Assembly: GCF_020882245.1 (NCBI RefSeq) | Contig: NC_083599.1 | Coordinates: forward strand, 53,966,748 to 54,030,747 | DNA: 64,000 nt | Direction of reading: 5' to 3' | From: Rhopalosiphum padi | Taxonomy: Eukaryota > Arthropoda > Insecta > Hemiptera > Aphididae | In this document: positions 33,481-48,130 of the stretch, piece by piece | How positions within the stretch are numbered: position 1 is the first letter of the stretch | Layout of the letters: every line of letters starts with the position of its first letter | The notes under the pieces: model-generated | The model's database searches: none | Seen by the model: only the letters and a program-made list of their open reading frames with translations | What the model was told of the DNA's origin: nothing | Translations under genes and position numbers: made by a program

Positions 33481-34559
33481 CCTGCGACGATCAACACGTC
33501 TATAATAATAATATAATATCGTTTCGACACGACCCAAGTACGCGCGTCGTTTTTATTTCGGGAACGTATTATTAACTATATATTACACGACGAGTAGCGT
33601 TGAGACGGTTTTAGATCAACGGATCTGTTTACCGGCAAATAAAATGCATCGAACCATCAGTAAGAAAGCGAGTAGGTATCTATGGAGTCAAAATAGTTTT
33701 AAATCGGGTTCACAGCAATGTCGTCTGTAGAATTGTGTTATCGTATTCTGATTGGCTATTGTAATCGTGCACAGTATTCGCTAACAATAATGATCTAACA
33801 AGAAATATCTAAAGTTAAGCCGACTCAACTTTTGGACAACACACGCGAGACATGGCAGACGACGCAAGTAGCTATAAACCGTAGATAATAAAGCAATGGA
33901 TACTACACGAATGTTTATCACACAAGGATTTGGTGATAAGCTTTTACGAATATGGTGCTTGTTATTTTCATTGTTTTGCATATGACCTCAAAAAGACCTG
34001 TATTGTCAGCACAGACAATATTATATGCGTATGGATAGGTCATGCACTGTGTTTAAGTGTAATCGAAGAGCATACGTGTAACAGAAGTGGTTACATGCAA
34101 TTAATTTATATTAAAAAAGAGAGATTAAAAAATAAAAGAATACAAAATTTCAGTTTGACGGATCAAAAAAAAAAAAACCCCCCGTAACCGCGACTACGCG
34201 TGACACATTTAAGTAACGAGTACACTTTTTTATTAACAGTATGACGCGTACATTATAAAGGAATACTGCAGATATACACGACAAAAACTGTCCATCTGTC
34301 TACTCCAAAAACCATCACGATCACGTCAATCTAAATACGAAGTCCTCTCCGTTCTTTAATTACCAATATGCTTTTTAACTCTTATAACCAATAATAAACG
34401 CAAAACTATTAAAATTCAATGATCGCGCCACGCGGTAAACGTAACGGATCACACCGAAATAAGTGAATCGCGCGTGACCTAACCCAACCACCCACCAGGT
34501 GCGTTTAAAATCTCCAAAGGTTTACGCGGACTCATACCCGGCGAGGGTTATATTAATTT

Positions 34560-35470
34560 CGTAACGCACCGTCGTCGGTTACGCGTCACTATACGCCGCC
34601 GCCGTCTATTTTTCGACCCCAACACGGTCGTCGTTAAAGAATATACAACTACGACGTTTTATTAACGCGTCGGTGGTCTTTTTTCGGAAAATCCCTCGGC
34701 GCCCGCCGCCCGCAGAAGTGCGTGGCGCAATGCCAAAATGTTGTGGAGCGTTCGACCGGCGCGCACGGGCGGCATCTCGTCGTGGCGATTTTTCGCTGGC
34801 AGGGCGCGCGCACCGCCCTTCCACCGCCGCACCGACCGTGACGGCGACGACGGGGCAGGACGAGCACCGCGCCCCCGCGACTTATTCGCGCGCGCGCGCG
34901 CCCCTTGTTCGTTTCCGCGGCCAGAAACGACGTCTTTGTCCGCGGACGGTGTCGGCGGCGGCGGCGTCCAATCAATATAGCACGCGCCCGCGTTTACGTC
35001 GTACTTCTAAACACAATATTGTAATAATAATAATATTATCATACTGACAAAGTCTTCGACGTCTTCCGCTCACGCCCAAATATCACAGTGACTACTTTCG
35101 AAAACCGTTTTTCCGGAAACGCGAACGTGTCTGCGCCCCGCTACGTGCCCGTAATTCATATATCGCATGGGTACAACGGGTTACTCGTGATAATAATAAT
35201 ATCATCACTGCTCGGTGGTGGCCGTCCACCCCGCAAACGCCACTCGGAAAACTATTGCCGTGGCACACCCACACGCCGGCATGCGGCTGAGCACCGCACC
35301 GGTGGCGTGGAGGGAGTGTCGTCTTTGTACACAATATGTATAATATTATAATATTATAACCGGTGCCGGCAGTGTTTGCGCCTGCAATTCTGCTACGACG
35401 CATACACACGTACATGCGTACAAACATATAGTTGTCATAGTGTCGTGCCCACGCACTTAAAATACCCACG
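34560..35470. promoter_or_regulatory. CpG-rich island, possible promoter or 5' UTR of an unidentified transcript
   Basis: This block has dense CpG and runs such as GCGCGCGCGCG near 34890, resembling the GC-rich blocks upstream of par-1 and of the second gene. Open frames of 70-125 codons occur on both strands but translate to Arg-rich, low-complexity sequence. No adjacent coding exon was recognised, so the strand is unknown. Confidence 0.35.
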
Positions 35471-35479
35471 CGATATCTG

Positions 35480-38400
35480 GTTACTTGTACCGTTTTACCG
35501 CATCGCGCGTTGCACGCGATCGTCGTCAGTTCTGTGATCGCGACCGATCATTTCGTTGGTCGCACAACAAACTCTGATTTTTCCTCTGTGGTCGTACATC
35601 ACTATTATATATATATATATGCAATAAACTCGATCAGAAAGTGTTTGATAATACTACTCGTGAAGTATATTATTTGCTTCTATATTCACTCAGAGTAAAG
35701 CTGAAATTAGAGGCCATTTTAAAAGCCCACGGGGTGGTCATGTTACACATTTTATCAATTACAAATTTTTATCCTATATCATAGAGATCCATAGTTTACA
35801 TATTTACATTCTTATTTACTTATTTACCTTTAAGTAGCAATGTGGTTCCAATATATAGTGGTTAAGTGGCTACAACTCTTATCACAAGTTAAGTTACTGA
35901 TCTAGTTTATTGTGTAATATATCTGTGTTGTACATAAATATAATATTATATCGTTTTGTGATATACGAGGTAGATTGTTTGAAATTCAATATAATATTGA
36001 AACAGAAAACTTGCTGAAAAAAAACATTGCATTCCACAAATTCCGAAATTCGAGAAGAGTTGAACGAGTGACGAAAAATCAGATTTTTTATTGAAATCAT
36101 ACAATATTTAGTCGAAATTTAAACCAAGCAACCCACCCAATTTTATTTGTTTGTAAACGAGTTAATGCACCGATACCTTTTTGCCATTCTGCGGATTTTA
36201 TTTTTCTTCTTCACAACTAAAAATTATAATATAATATTTATTTCGAGCTGTGAAAACACATTGTAAAATAACCAAACGCATATTGCAGTTAAACACGTCT
36301 GTGATATTTTTTTTGACCAGGGGCGGGTTTAGTGCGTGAAAACCGGGGATTTATAGTTTCTTTGTGCAAAATAATATATTTCTAACCAAGCATTATGGCG
36401 GTTATGCGACGCAAGTACTATTACGATACTCATATAATACAACAATTGGTCTTCATTGAAATATATCATGATTCAAAGCAAACACCGCATGTGCATTTCT
36501 TTTTTAATTTGAATTCAAACAAATTACGTCAAATGATACAATTTTAATTGAGACTAATGATTAAAAACATTAACGACGGTACGACTGTATGCTTATTTAG
36601 CACTATTAGTGTGTAGTTATAATCGTGAAATGAATTACATTATTTTGTAACAACGTTCAAGGGCGCTATTGAATTGCCTACGCAAAACGCCTTCTAATGT
36701 GATATATTTATGTCGGCCAGGACCTTCGAAATGTGTGTGTGGTCAATAAAATGGCGTCAAAATCATCAAAATCATCAATATAATAAATATACATAAAAGT
36801 TACAATCTACTTTTAAAACTATAATTTTACTGAATAATCATATTATACGATAAATATAGTGTAAATCAGAATATACGAATAATATAAGTATTATTTCTAT
36901 CGAACAGTAGTTATAATAATATAGAGAATTTAAATATATACGATCATATAACTTTACATAAAAATCGATAAGGATAAGTAATTTACTTTGAATTATTTTT
37001 TACGTAAATTTAATTGATTAGCGAAATTATTATTTACGATAAAGAATGTAAGTAATTTTGATAGACAAATTATTTATTAGTTGTAAAATTAAAAATACTG
37101 AGAAAAAAACATCAACATATTATTTCATTGAAAAATTATCCATTTTGTACAAGTCAATGTATTTCACGAACCTCCATTCGCTACTATTACCGTAAACTTT
37201 GGCGCACTTCGTGGAACAAAATAAATGATTTCAAACTAACTTAAAAGCGAGGAAAGTATATAAAACTTATAGAATATCCACACAAATATCGAAATTCGTA
37301 CAATTAAAGAATCCGCACGTACTATTAAATCTATTAGTATGAAGCACACATACACACATGTACAAGCTGTTATTTTTTTTTATGGAAAACCAATATTTAC
37401 GCTTTAGGAATGGTACAAAAAAGTTACAACAAACATAATTGGACGTAAATCCCACTTTAAACGACATCAAGATATTTATTTGAAATCGTTTACCCTGACA
37501 ATCCCAAATGGTTTGCCATGGAATTGGAAGTACTCAACCTTGCGTATTATGTAAATATAAAAATATAATAAAAACCACAACATCATAATACGATTATAAA
37601 TTTATAATGCTGTTGATTTTCAAGTTTTAAAGAAGCTTTGTGTTTTTAGTCTTATACATCTACAGCAAAATTGGTTATAGTTTGTTTATCGTAAATAAAA
37701 TTAATTAAAAGCGTCGGACAGGCAAACGATACAGAGTGGAAAACGAACAACAAACTCAGATAAAAGTCACTGCCTCTATAGCGTGGGCGGTTTCGTGTTT
37801 TTATTAGATTAAATTCGTGAATTTCAAAAAAAAAAAATTATACAGATTATATGCGTTCATGGAAAAAAATATTAAACAAAATCCGTCAGCAGGCAAACAT
37901 ATATTACATATTTTGCAGTTTTTAATACAACTAAAAGCGAGCAATATTGTCAATTTTATTTAAACAAATATTGTTAGTTTTAACGGAGTTTATAAACGGG
38001 ATTAAAATTCGCTTGATGGATGTAAAATTAGAAGTGGGTTTATATAATATTATCATGTGTAAAGCAATACATCATCGTCCAACGAAAACCTGTCGCATAT
38101 ACGCATACAAACGAGATAAACCACGTCAAACAACAACAACAACAACTGGATGGGCTGCATAATATCGTCGTTGACGCCAAAAACTATTGACGAATAATTG
38201 TCATTATTATTATTATTATTATTATATGCAATCGCTTTGGTAAATAAAAATATAACGATAATAACAAATTTAACGCCGTATACGTAATGCATCGCAAAAC
38301 TATTTGAAGAACAGAAAGAAACATTTTCAACGGTTGCCGAGTTTTACCTAACTAAACAGTAAAATAAAATACGAGGACGTGATGCACTGATGCCTACATG

Positions 38401-38680
38401 ACATGTGTCTGACATAATTTATAAACAAGATACAACATGGCAAATTTGTATTTAGCACAATCTATTTTGTGTTGTTAGTTTAAATATTATAGTAAATTTA
38501 TAGGTAAAAATATTATCCAAATATTTTGTAGTGTTGTAATTTTCAAGTGAGTTATGTACATTTTTATGTCATAATATCGTCATAACTTACAATAAAATTA
38601 ATATTACAAAAAATCCGACGAGGGGATACATTAATATTAAAATTATCGATATAAAATAGATTCGACTGAAGGCAAATTGC
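35480..38680. other. AT-rich intergenic stretch, nothing recognised
   Basis: There are no open frames with recognisable content. An ATT microsatellite lies near 38200-38226. Confidence 0.5.
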
Positions 38681-38684
38681 GTGT

Positions 38685-39045
38685 TGTCTTCGTCTTATTA
38701 ACACGCGACATATCAAATTTATGTTCCGCAGTTCCAATCTGATGTAACGTACAGTTCAATAATAGAGAGAATTTACCAATTATCTGTACTTTATCGTGGG
38801 TTTTTTACGATATTTTAGATATGAGTATGTATATCACAATTTAAATATTCTCACAACACGCTTAAAAATAAAAATATCGTAGAAAAACACATAAAATGTT
38901 ACATTCTTGCCTTAAAGTTTGATATTAGGTCGGTCAATATTCATCTACTTAATAAAGATAATTACACAAAATTGGTATTGCTGAACACAAATCTTCCATG
39001 CTGTACACGGTTGTAAGACGGAGATAACACACAAGAGCACCGTAT
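38685..39045. mobile_element. Degenerate copy of the palindromic element family
   Basis: The left end has GTGTTGTCTTCGTCTTATTA and the right end has TTGTAAGACGGAGATAACAC, which are inverse complements with mismatches. Both match the ends of the element at 6276-6683. The interior is diverged, with no coding capacity. Confidence 0.5.
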
Positions 39046-39574
39046 CTAGTTGAGGTTAGATATAATATCTAAAATAAGAGTATTATTTTTTATAACTTAT
39101 AAAGTTATAATATATTTCGATATTGTGTGTATAATATTATATTTCTGTCAGTTTGTCCATGCACGGAGTGTCGCAACATTTGCAAGCGTTTCACATTGCC
39201 GATGGATACCACTACGTTTTTATGCGCTTATCGTCGTCGTACCCTAAACGTCATACATTATACGTTTTCGGACGATAAATATTATTTTTAAGATTACGAT
39301 AAAATATAACAATATTAGTATTATAAAGATACCATACGAAATAAAAACAATACCGAGTCTTCGGTCGATTGGTGTATGTATTAATATTTTAAACGGCTTT
39401 ATTATTAATACCGGTATTGTGTTTCCCGGCGGCGATATGATACACGACCGTGTTATTAAAGACGATGACATTAAACCGCCGCCGCCGCCGATCGCAGTTT
39501 ATCTAAAAGGACGCTCTACCCGCATATGTTTGTCTCTGTCTTAATAACGCGTACCGTGAGAAATTTTGGGTTGT

Positions 39575-40400
39575 AGGACACTTTGTACGGTCACCCGGAA
39601 AAAATGAAAACCGCGGACAGTTTGTACTATTTCAGAAAGACATAAAATTTACATGGCGGACAGTTTGTACTATTTCAGAAAGTAATAGAATGTATATGGC
39701 GGACAGTTTGTACTATTACAGGTAAAAAAAAATGTTGAGATATAAAATGTTAGACATAATTTGTTATTACAAAATACAGGTAGTTAACAATGTTAACATA
39801 CATAAATAATAATAATAATCAGGGCTAGGATTTGTATGCAATAAAAATTGTAAAATCTGCATTTTATTTAGAAAAATATATAAAAATATGCATTTAAATT
39901 GTTATAAGATAAACACAAAAATATAGTTACAAAAAAAAATATTTATTTATTGAAATACATCAGTGATTGGCTGTTTGTCCTAATTTTATTAAGATTATTA
40001 TTATAATTATAATTTAGAAATAAAATTTATAATTCACATTCAATAGTGGAAATATTTTTAATTTTATGTTTGACAAAAAAACCAAGTTTTATATTTTAAT
40101 CAGCGGGGCTAGAATTAAATACGTAATATTAGTATTAAATTATAAATATTAATTACGAAATATACTAAACATGCGTTTTTCGCAATAATATTCATTTTAT
40201 TCAATAAATGCAATAATATGCATTTTATCCAAAATATGCAAACACATGCAAAATAAAAACACCACCGTTTACATACCGTACAAAACGTCCGCGATCGATT
40301 TCTATCAATTTTTTATCACCGTATAAAGTGTCCGCGATATGCCGATATGCAACTTAAACAATAGATAGTACAAACTGTCCGTTTTCCGAAATTTTATGTT
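39575..40400. mobile_element. Nested element with GGACAGTTTGTAC repeats at its ends
   Basis: The left side carries TTTGTACGG and three copies of GGACAGTTTGTACTATT. The right side carries inverted copies (CCGTACAAAACGTCCGCG, AGTACAAACTGTCC). The interior is AT-rich with repeated ATATGCATTT motifs and no open frame. It is probably a non-autonomous transposon lying inside another one. Confidence 0.5.
39612..39722. repeat. 43-bp tandem repeat, three copies
   Basis: The core GGACAGTTTGTACTATT begins at 39615, 39658 and 39701, a constant 43-bp spacing. Units differ by a few substitutions, and the third is truncated. It lies at the left end of the nested element. Confidence 0.85.
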
Positions 40401-41354
40401 CAGAATAATTTGTTTTACTCGTCCTTTTTAACACTTGAGTGATATACTGTAAAACTTTATTATTTTTTAAGGTAAAAATATTATTCTGGATGCTATGAAG
40501 GTTTTTCTTTGATATTTTAATTTTTAAACAAGTTATGAGTATTTTAAATTTTTACAAAAAATATACTATTATAAAACGCCTGCTTTAAAATTAAAATATC
40601 AAAAAGAAATCCAACGAAGGGTGCGCTCTAAATAGTAGTATTGCCTTTAATTTTTTTATAGTAGATCAATTTACTCCAATATTACAAATAAGTAATAACA
40701 GAATTAAATGGATTAATCTAATCGTAAAAATGTATGCCATGTTGTGACATCCGTAAGACGGAAACCACACGTCATGCGGGTATAACGTCCTGTTCAGTGT
40801 TCTCTTAACGCAATACGCAATACCGTCATGACAATAATACTACATTAATATAATATTATGTTACGTCCGACCGAACATGATCATTTTCCGCGGCGTTCAC
40901 GACACGCGACGACACTGAGCCGATGATTTCGTGACAATTCGATTCGTCGGATCCCTTATGTCGCCGTCCGCACAATATTCTCAATGTCACTCCGGGGCCA
41001 GACAATTTTCCCATATTGGAATTTAAAAGGTCAAGCGCGTTACGTCGCACGAATGTCATGTAATATATTATTGTACTCGTGTATGTGTGTGAAGTGTGCA
41101 TGTCGTGAGGGGAGGGTTGGATTTAGATTAAATTGACCTATGGTTGGACTATGGTAACTGTGGGGGATGGGTAACGATTATATTAACCGATCAAAATAGC
41201 GCTGGTACGGCATTCTGAAAATGATAACACTCTGTCACTGGCGCTGTAGGTAGGTCGGGTAGTTTCTCGTTGCAGGTGCGCGGCATCGGTGGCGGTGGTA
41301 AGCGAAGAGGACGCGCCCCAAATGCGCAAAATACACATTACACGACTTGCGAGA

Positions 41355-41842
41355 GAATGAATGATATAATAAAAGTCAACGAATATTTGCACAGCGGGGC
41401 GAGTAGATGTCTTATGCGTATATGTTGTTTCGTTCTATACAGTACACTACCGTCAGCCATATTCGTGTTTTCACCCTTGACTGTAAAACAACGGTCGTAC
41501 TGTTTTCTCCGTTTCACGGGTAAGTATTTAGTATTTAGTTTTGTTTGTTTGTTCACCATACACGTCGTGGAAGGAAATGCATTGAAACACGACGAAGATT
41601 TTTGGGAGGATTCAACCGAATTACTAACGATGATAAACAATATGAGGGACCCATGTTCGGTAGAAACAGAGAGAAAAGAAACTCCCGGGACACACCCGGT
41701 ATGCATACACGCGATTATAAGCAACATGGGGCGCCTGGCAGTCGGGCCGAGCTTCACAATGCCGTGTGCGCACACAACAACGTGCTCGGTGGCGGCGTTG
41801 TGGCGGTGCCGTCGACGGGGTTGGACTGGTGGAAGGGATAGT
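41355..41842 (+). CDS. Weak candidate ORF, unidentified
   Basis: A plus-strand frame stays open from about 41270 to 41863; the first ATG is near 41355. The frame contains a hydrophobic stretch (KYLVFSFVCLFTIHVVEG) followed by acidic sequence (HDEDFWEDSTELL), which looks like a signal peptide and mature start but lies well inside the frame. A strong donor, CACGG|GTAAGT, occurs just before it. The opposite strand is also open over much of the region, so this may be chance. I recognise no family. Confidence 0.12.
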
Positions 41843-42039
41843 TTATGGATGGGGGCAGCGTAGGAGGGTTTATGAAATCGTGTCTGCGCCGAAAATGCTC
41901 ACCCTTCGACGACGACGGACTAGTCGAGGTATGTTTGTCGTTTATGAATTATACATTGCGATTAAAACACGCCGGGTAAAAATGTTTAAACAATATTTTG
42001 ATATACCAAATATTATAATTACGTAAACACTATGTGACG

Positions 42040-45000
42040 GTGACGCCAGTAACCGAAAGATATTCAATTGATTCATTTCTGTGTAGCATAATATAAAAAT
42101 ACAACAAAGGAATGGATAGGACACGATCTTATAAATGCAAGAAAGTTATGCTTTGCAATCGGGTTGACGGTCAACTGAGGAGTTGAATTATTATCAATTT
42201 AACCCTCGTGATAACTCACCTAGGCATTTCAGAATTCGACGGCCCATAAAATATAGGTGACGTTATATCCATTTTTTTTATTTTTATTACATTACAATGA
42301 GCGTGTGTGTGTCGTTTTATATTACAAACGAAAACGGCATCGGGAATAATACGAGCACAGCGTGGGTGCGAAGGATGACATCGTTTTGTCACGTAAAAAC
42401 ACAAAACGGGAGACAATAATAAAAAAACGGCAACAAATTCATCATTCCGAACACGACTAAAACCCTCCGACGACAACGACCAATGCGCATCGCACGTAAC
42501 CTACTTACGGTATTATATAGACGCGCGATGTGTACGCTGCACCCATTGCGGCGGTTAAATATTGTTGTTTTTACGCGTGCAATAATAATAATAACGACAA
42601 TAATGTGTGTGTACTAATACACGATATTATAATATATAATATTTTTTTAAGGTGGAGTAGAAGTAGGCACGTATTGAAAATTATACGGGCGCGCCGCACG
42701 TACGAGTTATTTTTATTGCGCGCGTATTATACAAGTCTATAAAAGTATACCGACTGCCAATATCGATTTTTTAGGACAGCCATCGTGTGCCATCATGTAG
42801 GTACACTGTTGTTAGACGATCCACGGTGGCGGCAATATCATACCGAAGGGTTTTTTTTATATATATTTATTAGACAATGACCTACTCCGAAAAAATATGC
42901 GAAAAAAAGACGCAGCGACGGACGGCCGAGCGTCGGTGGGAAAATATAACGCGTATGTGGTGTATACAAAATAAAGAGTTTAGCCTGCTACACTCGCTAG
43001 GTCTGTTTTGTTTACGCTGGCACACGAAATATATACACTCCGATCGTTATTACCGTCTTCTAATATAATAATATAGTTCATAATAAATAATATTTTAAAA
43101 TAATAATAATATCATCGTAATTTACTCCGACGGCGACGACAATGGAGCGACATGCGACGGCAATCGTGGTGTATGTGTGTGTATCGATTAGAAAGTTTCA
43201 TTGACGCCCTCCACCCGTATTACTCACTCGACCATGTTCCCCGACACAGACTCGGTGGCGCACAACATAAAAAAAATATCCTGGCGAGGGTCGTGCGTTG
43301 GCTTTTAGTTTACGCGTTTGCCGTGAATATTAAAATATTGTTGTACACGGAGGCGGCAGGGATGAAAAACGCGATTTTGTCCTATTTTATAGCCTAAACC
43401 CAAGTCAGCTTTTTAAAAAAAGGAACCATGACGCGCATGTTGAGTGACAAAAACTCGAGTGAACAAACAGAAGCTATTGCCGCAGCTTCACCACTCAGCC
43501 AGTGTTAGAAGAACCAAACCAACGGAGAGGATGTGGGGTAGGGTGGGGCCTGATCACAAAACGGCTTCTTTCGGTGACGTCATCCCGAATGCAATCGGCC
43601 ACGTTGGAATTATAATAAATAATATTGTATACGTCCCTTCCTTTCCTCATCGTAAACCTCGAAGAAACCATACGCCGATTTTTAGACATAAAAAAAAAAT
43701 AAAATTGGATAATAATTACTGTAACTGTTGTTGTTATTATTGTTGTTGTTGATGTTATTATTGTCGTTAATAATTTTATGGATTCTTTGAAATCGAACGG
43801 TGGTAGTGAAAAAATAAACAAATTTATAACGCTTTGTATAATTATATATATATAGCCTATAATGTACGCACCCGCGAAGTGAATAAAAAGTAAAAGGAAG
43901 TTCGATAAATGCAGTGTGATGAAAGAACACCCAGGAATAAATAATAACTCAAGGACCCTTCATACTCTTTCTTCACCGTCTATGTAGTAGTTAGGTAACA
44001 AATAAGCTATCATAACGGTTTTGTGGAGTTTAATCAAGCCGGCAGTCTCCTTTGTACTGAATGATATTGTGCTTGGTGCATTAATTGTTTGATATTTTTA
44101 GACGTTTGCTTTCCTGAGATACTTCATAGGTTTCACGTGCTAACGCAAACTTTTATGATATATATACACCTAACGGATTGTTCAAATAATAATTGAATAA
44201 TTGTGGAAAATTATTCTTCCTAATGACGTAAATTACCCTAACCTTTAAATAAGCTATATTATACGAGCATTTATATACGATATATAGGTTTAATACCATA
44301 TTATATTGTATACTTTTCATTTCTTAAATTCTTCTACACACTAGTAAAAATCCATACATTTTCTGTTTGATTAAATTAGAATTAGAATTATTGTATTTCA
44401 CAAATTTAACGGGGACACGTGGCCTAAGCTAAATAAACAACATAGTAAAACTAAATAATGAAATGCGCACGCGCGCGTGATTTACCTTTTATAATCGCCT
44501 ATAGTAAAATAAATATGCACTTTGCGCATTATTGTTGACACGTAATGTTCGATAACATTAATTGACCCTGAACTATGAGTGGTTATATTAAAAAATCAGT
44601 TTTTTTATTTAGCTATTTTATGTGTCAAAAATTATGATAATCAATATTAGTAGTATCCCAACAAGTTAATTAATTCTGTCGTACACATAATACTTAAATA
44701 AAAAATATATATACAAGTAGTTAAGGTAATTTCTTAGCACAGTGTTCGATTAGTTGTAATTTACAACCAATTTACTGATAATTATATGTGGCTTAAATTA
44801 TAAAACGTAACATTAAAAACAAAAACCATAGTTGGAAAAATATCGTCAGACGTCACGTGTTTAAAACATATTTTGATCTTGTTCAATTTAATATAATGAA
44901 AGTTACAATTTACTAAAACATGTACTTATTATGTGGCTATAAATTAAAATTAAATACTTTAAAACGCTAAGTTGAAACTATTAATTTATTTTCAAATCAA

Positions 45001-48000
45001 TATTCATTATAAATGGCGCATTATGAAAAGGTAAATCTGGGGATAAAAAGTTTTTACGAGGTCAAAACTTACAACAGATTACCTATATAATTGTATATAC
45101 CTGAACCTATTAGAGAATATAAAAATGATTTTATATTTTACATTATTCAGCGAATTTGAAGGAGAAAAAAAGTAATATACAACTTTGAATTATTTTCATC
45201 ACGATAACCAGACAACATATACAATTTTTATTTTTATTCATTTTTCAACCGTAGGTACGTAGTAAGAAATAAGAATATTCAAATGTAAAAAAAAATATTA
45301 TTGCACATTCCAACAATGCCGAGTCACAACCATTTAGCATATAATATACTTGTATACGATATATTAACAGAGTCAAGTAAAATGATACTTGAACGAAATA
45401 AAAATAAATTAAAAGGTCTGCGAGAATAAAATATAGTGTGCGAAGTTTATGAGAAAAAAAGGGGATGACATAATAATGTTTATTTTTTGAATTTTTATTC
45501 ATCAAACAAATGTGTCGTAACATCACGCGCGTTAATAAAAATTACACGGCTGTCATTCTTTTCCGGACTAATTGCAGTATTGCACGTTATTTTATTAATT
45601 TTTTTTGTCCAGTTCGAAAACGACAAAAATGTAAAGGCCACGCAAGACGACATGCCGCAGTGATGACTATAATAATATTATCCTTTCATTTTACAATAAT
45701 ATTATGTTGTGTTTTATTACTAAGTTCAAGGCGGATATATCAAAGATATTAAGAAGAAAAAAACATTATCATATAGGTACGTCAAATGGACGAGACGACG
45801 ATACGCGAAAATATTATAATGCATTATGTAATAATATTATAATATCGCATAAACGAAAACCAGTCGTCATTAATAATTCCCGCCGCCCGAAAACCGGTCG
45901 TACGCCGAGCGCATTGTCACACAGCTCTAGATGTATAGAGAGTATTTTAGAGAAAAACCAATGCATTCGTCCAGATTAAAAGGACCACGCAAATTCCTCA
46001 CTCACCTCCTCCGACTATATACACAGGTGGTATTATCATTATTATGACCCCCGTCGTTCAAATCATCGAGTAAAAATTATATGTATGCAGTAAGCACGCA
46101 TCGAAAACGTCTTCGGCAGTCCGGCGCTTAACAAGGTGCAGTTGAGTAAGTTTTAATATTATTCAAATCATTATTATCATTTGTTTTCATATATTTAATG
46201 ATGCGTAGCTGCCGCGACGATGACCTTGCCGGACAACGCGACAACTGACAATACTTTGAAAGTAATAAAAAAATAATTATAATAACGTAGCAATAATCTT
46301 ATAATATAATATTCTTAATATTATTATTATGTTCTGTAGTGCATACGTGCGGTGAGCGCATTGCAACATTTGCACTGGCCTACTATTATTATTGCAGCTT
46401 TTCTGACGTGTTTTCGCGTGTGGTGACTCAATACGCCACCATCAACCTTTGTGACTGAGGGGTAAATGTAATTTAAATTGAGCGTGTGTGTTTCAAATAA
46501 GCAATAAAAAAAAGTACAGTCGTTCCTTTGTGCGAATATAAGATGACAACGATGGCGTTGCGCGGGCGGAAAAGCGAATGAGTGCTTTTGATTGAAACGC
46601 GACCGCGCGCGTCAAACGTCTTTGTAGTTATCCGACGGGCACAAACCCGTAATGGCATTAAGGACCTTTTAAACACGATTACAAAACTTGACCGAAATGA
46701 TATATTATTATTTTTTATGTAGCGTGCAGTGGAATATATATATTAATATTGTTGTCGTCATCGAGGCAGAGATTAAAAAACACCGTCGTCGTCGATGCGC
46801 GGTGGTCAACGACGTACGATACGAGTGTGTAATATTATAATATTATTATAGTTGTGTCGACGTGTGCCAAAAATAAAAACTACTCCCCTTTCCGATTGCC
46901 AAACGCAATTGTGGTATCCCAGTTTTACCTATAATCGGAGCGCGGCGCGTAGAACACACAAGCACAACTTACGAGACGATGAGCGTCACCACGACAATTA
47001 CGGACGCTACTAAAATCTCGGTGGCGCGCGCACGCACACGCAGGTACGACGACGGCCGTCGTGATTTCTAGAAATAGTTTAAAGATCATTTTAGGGGGAA
47101 AACCGATTGCGACTATGCAACGCTACAACAATCGGTGTATTGTACACCGGGCAGAGGTGATCTCGTCTGTTTCGGCGATCGTTAGTTTTCAAAATCATCC
47201 AGCGATGAAAATAAAACATAATAATAGGCAAAAGAAAAATGTAATATTATAATATTTATGTGTACCACTAGATTCGAGACATCGGTTGGCAACGCCAAGA
47301 GAATGTATGTGTGCACGCACGCACACACACGATATGCGTGTGGTGCAAGTAATAAGTATGTTATTATTACGATTTTACATAATCAATATGGGCACAGGCC
47401 AGTGTACAAACTACACACTAACACACGCGCGCGGGCGCTCGCCACAAAACAACATACAAGTCATATGTACAAATAAAAATCAATCCAACTTCTTCTTCGG
47501 TGCCAGAACTCATCGGATTAAGATAAATAATAATAATATATTCGTTGCTAGCGGTTAACACGTGTTGTATTCGACCCGTCAAAACATTTGGGACGGCCAA
47601 CGCGAAGAGCCGCGATTTTTCACATTTTTCGTCAGCCACCACCGCCGCGGTAGATAAAAAAACGGACAACTAGAAAATGTGTTACGACAGCAAAAACAGC
47701 GGAATAGTAGTGGTTACGTTACGCGTAATCTCGCCGCCGAATGCTAACGTTCATAGTAAGAATATGTTTACTGTAAAAACACATTAATATTTGTTTTTTT
47801 TTTTGAAATATTATCAGTTATCGCCTAGATTCTCGTTTATAAAGGTCAACTAATATTACCGCTAGGAGGCGATTAGTAAGCGGCACGTTTCACGCCACAC
47901 ATCATACAGTATACGTTGTTGACTTAACTGCGCTCGGTTTTTGTTTTTATTTTTCGAGCTTACCCGCAAGAATACCGCTCAAGAGGGATTTCGAAATGCA

Positions 48001-48130
48001 TCACAAGTCCGTCCCGTGCTATCGTAATGAGCGGTTTTACAAAGCGGATTATTCTCTATATTATATTATATATTATTATCTATTATTTACAGTAGTGTAC
48101 GAAAGATAAGAGGGCACAAATTAAGATTCA
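42040..48130. other. Intergenic stretch with patchy GC content, nothing recognised
   Basis: AT-rich sequence alternates with short CpG-richer patches (42.3-43.4, 46.3-47.6 kb). Open frames are at most about 108 codons, overlap on both strands and lack motifs. The last part may include the 3' UTR of the gene ending near 48.4-48.6 kb. Confidence 0.4.

Larger units (their letters stand above)
39505..40791. mobile_element. Inverted-repeat element of the 6.3-kb family, apparently split by a second insertion
   Basis: The left end GGACGCTCTACCCGCATATG followed by GTCTCTGTCTTAATAA pairs with the right end GTAAGACGG and ATGCGGGTATAACGTCC near 40754-40790. The two halves of one element are about 1.2 kb apart because a different element (39575-40400) sits between them. 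No protein is encoded. Confidence 0.6.
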
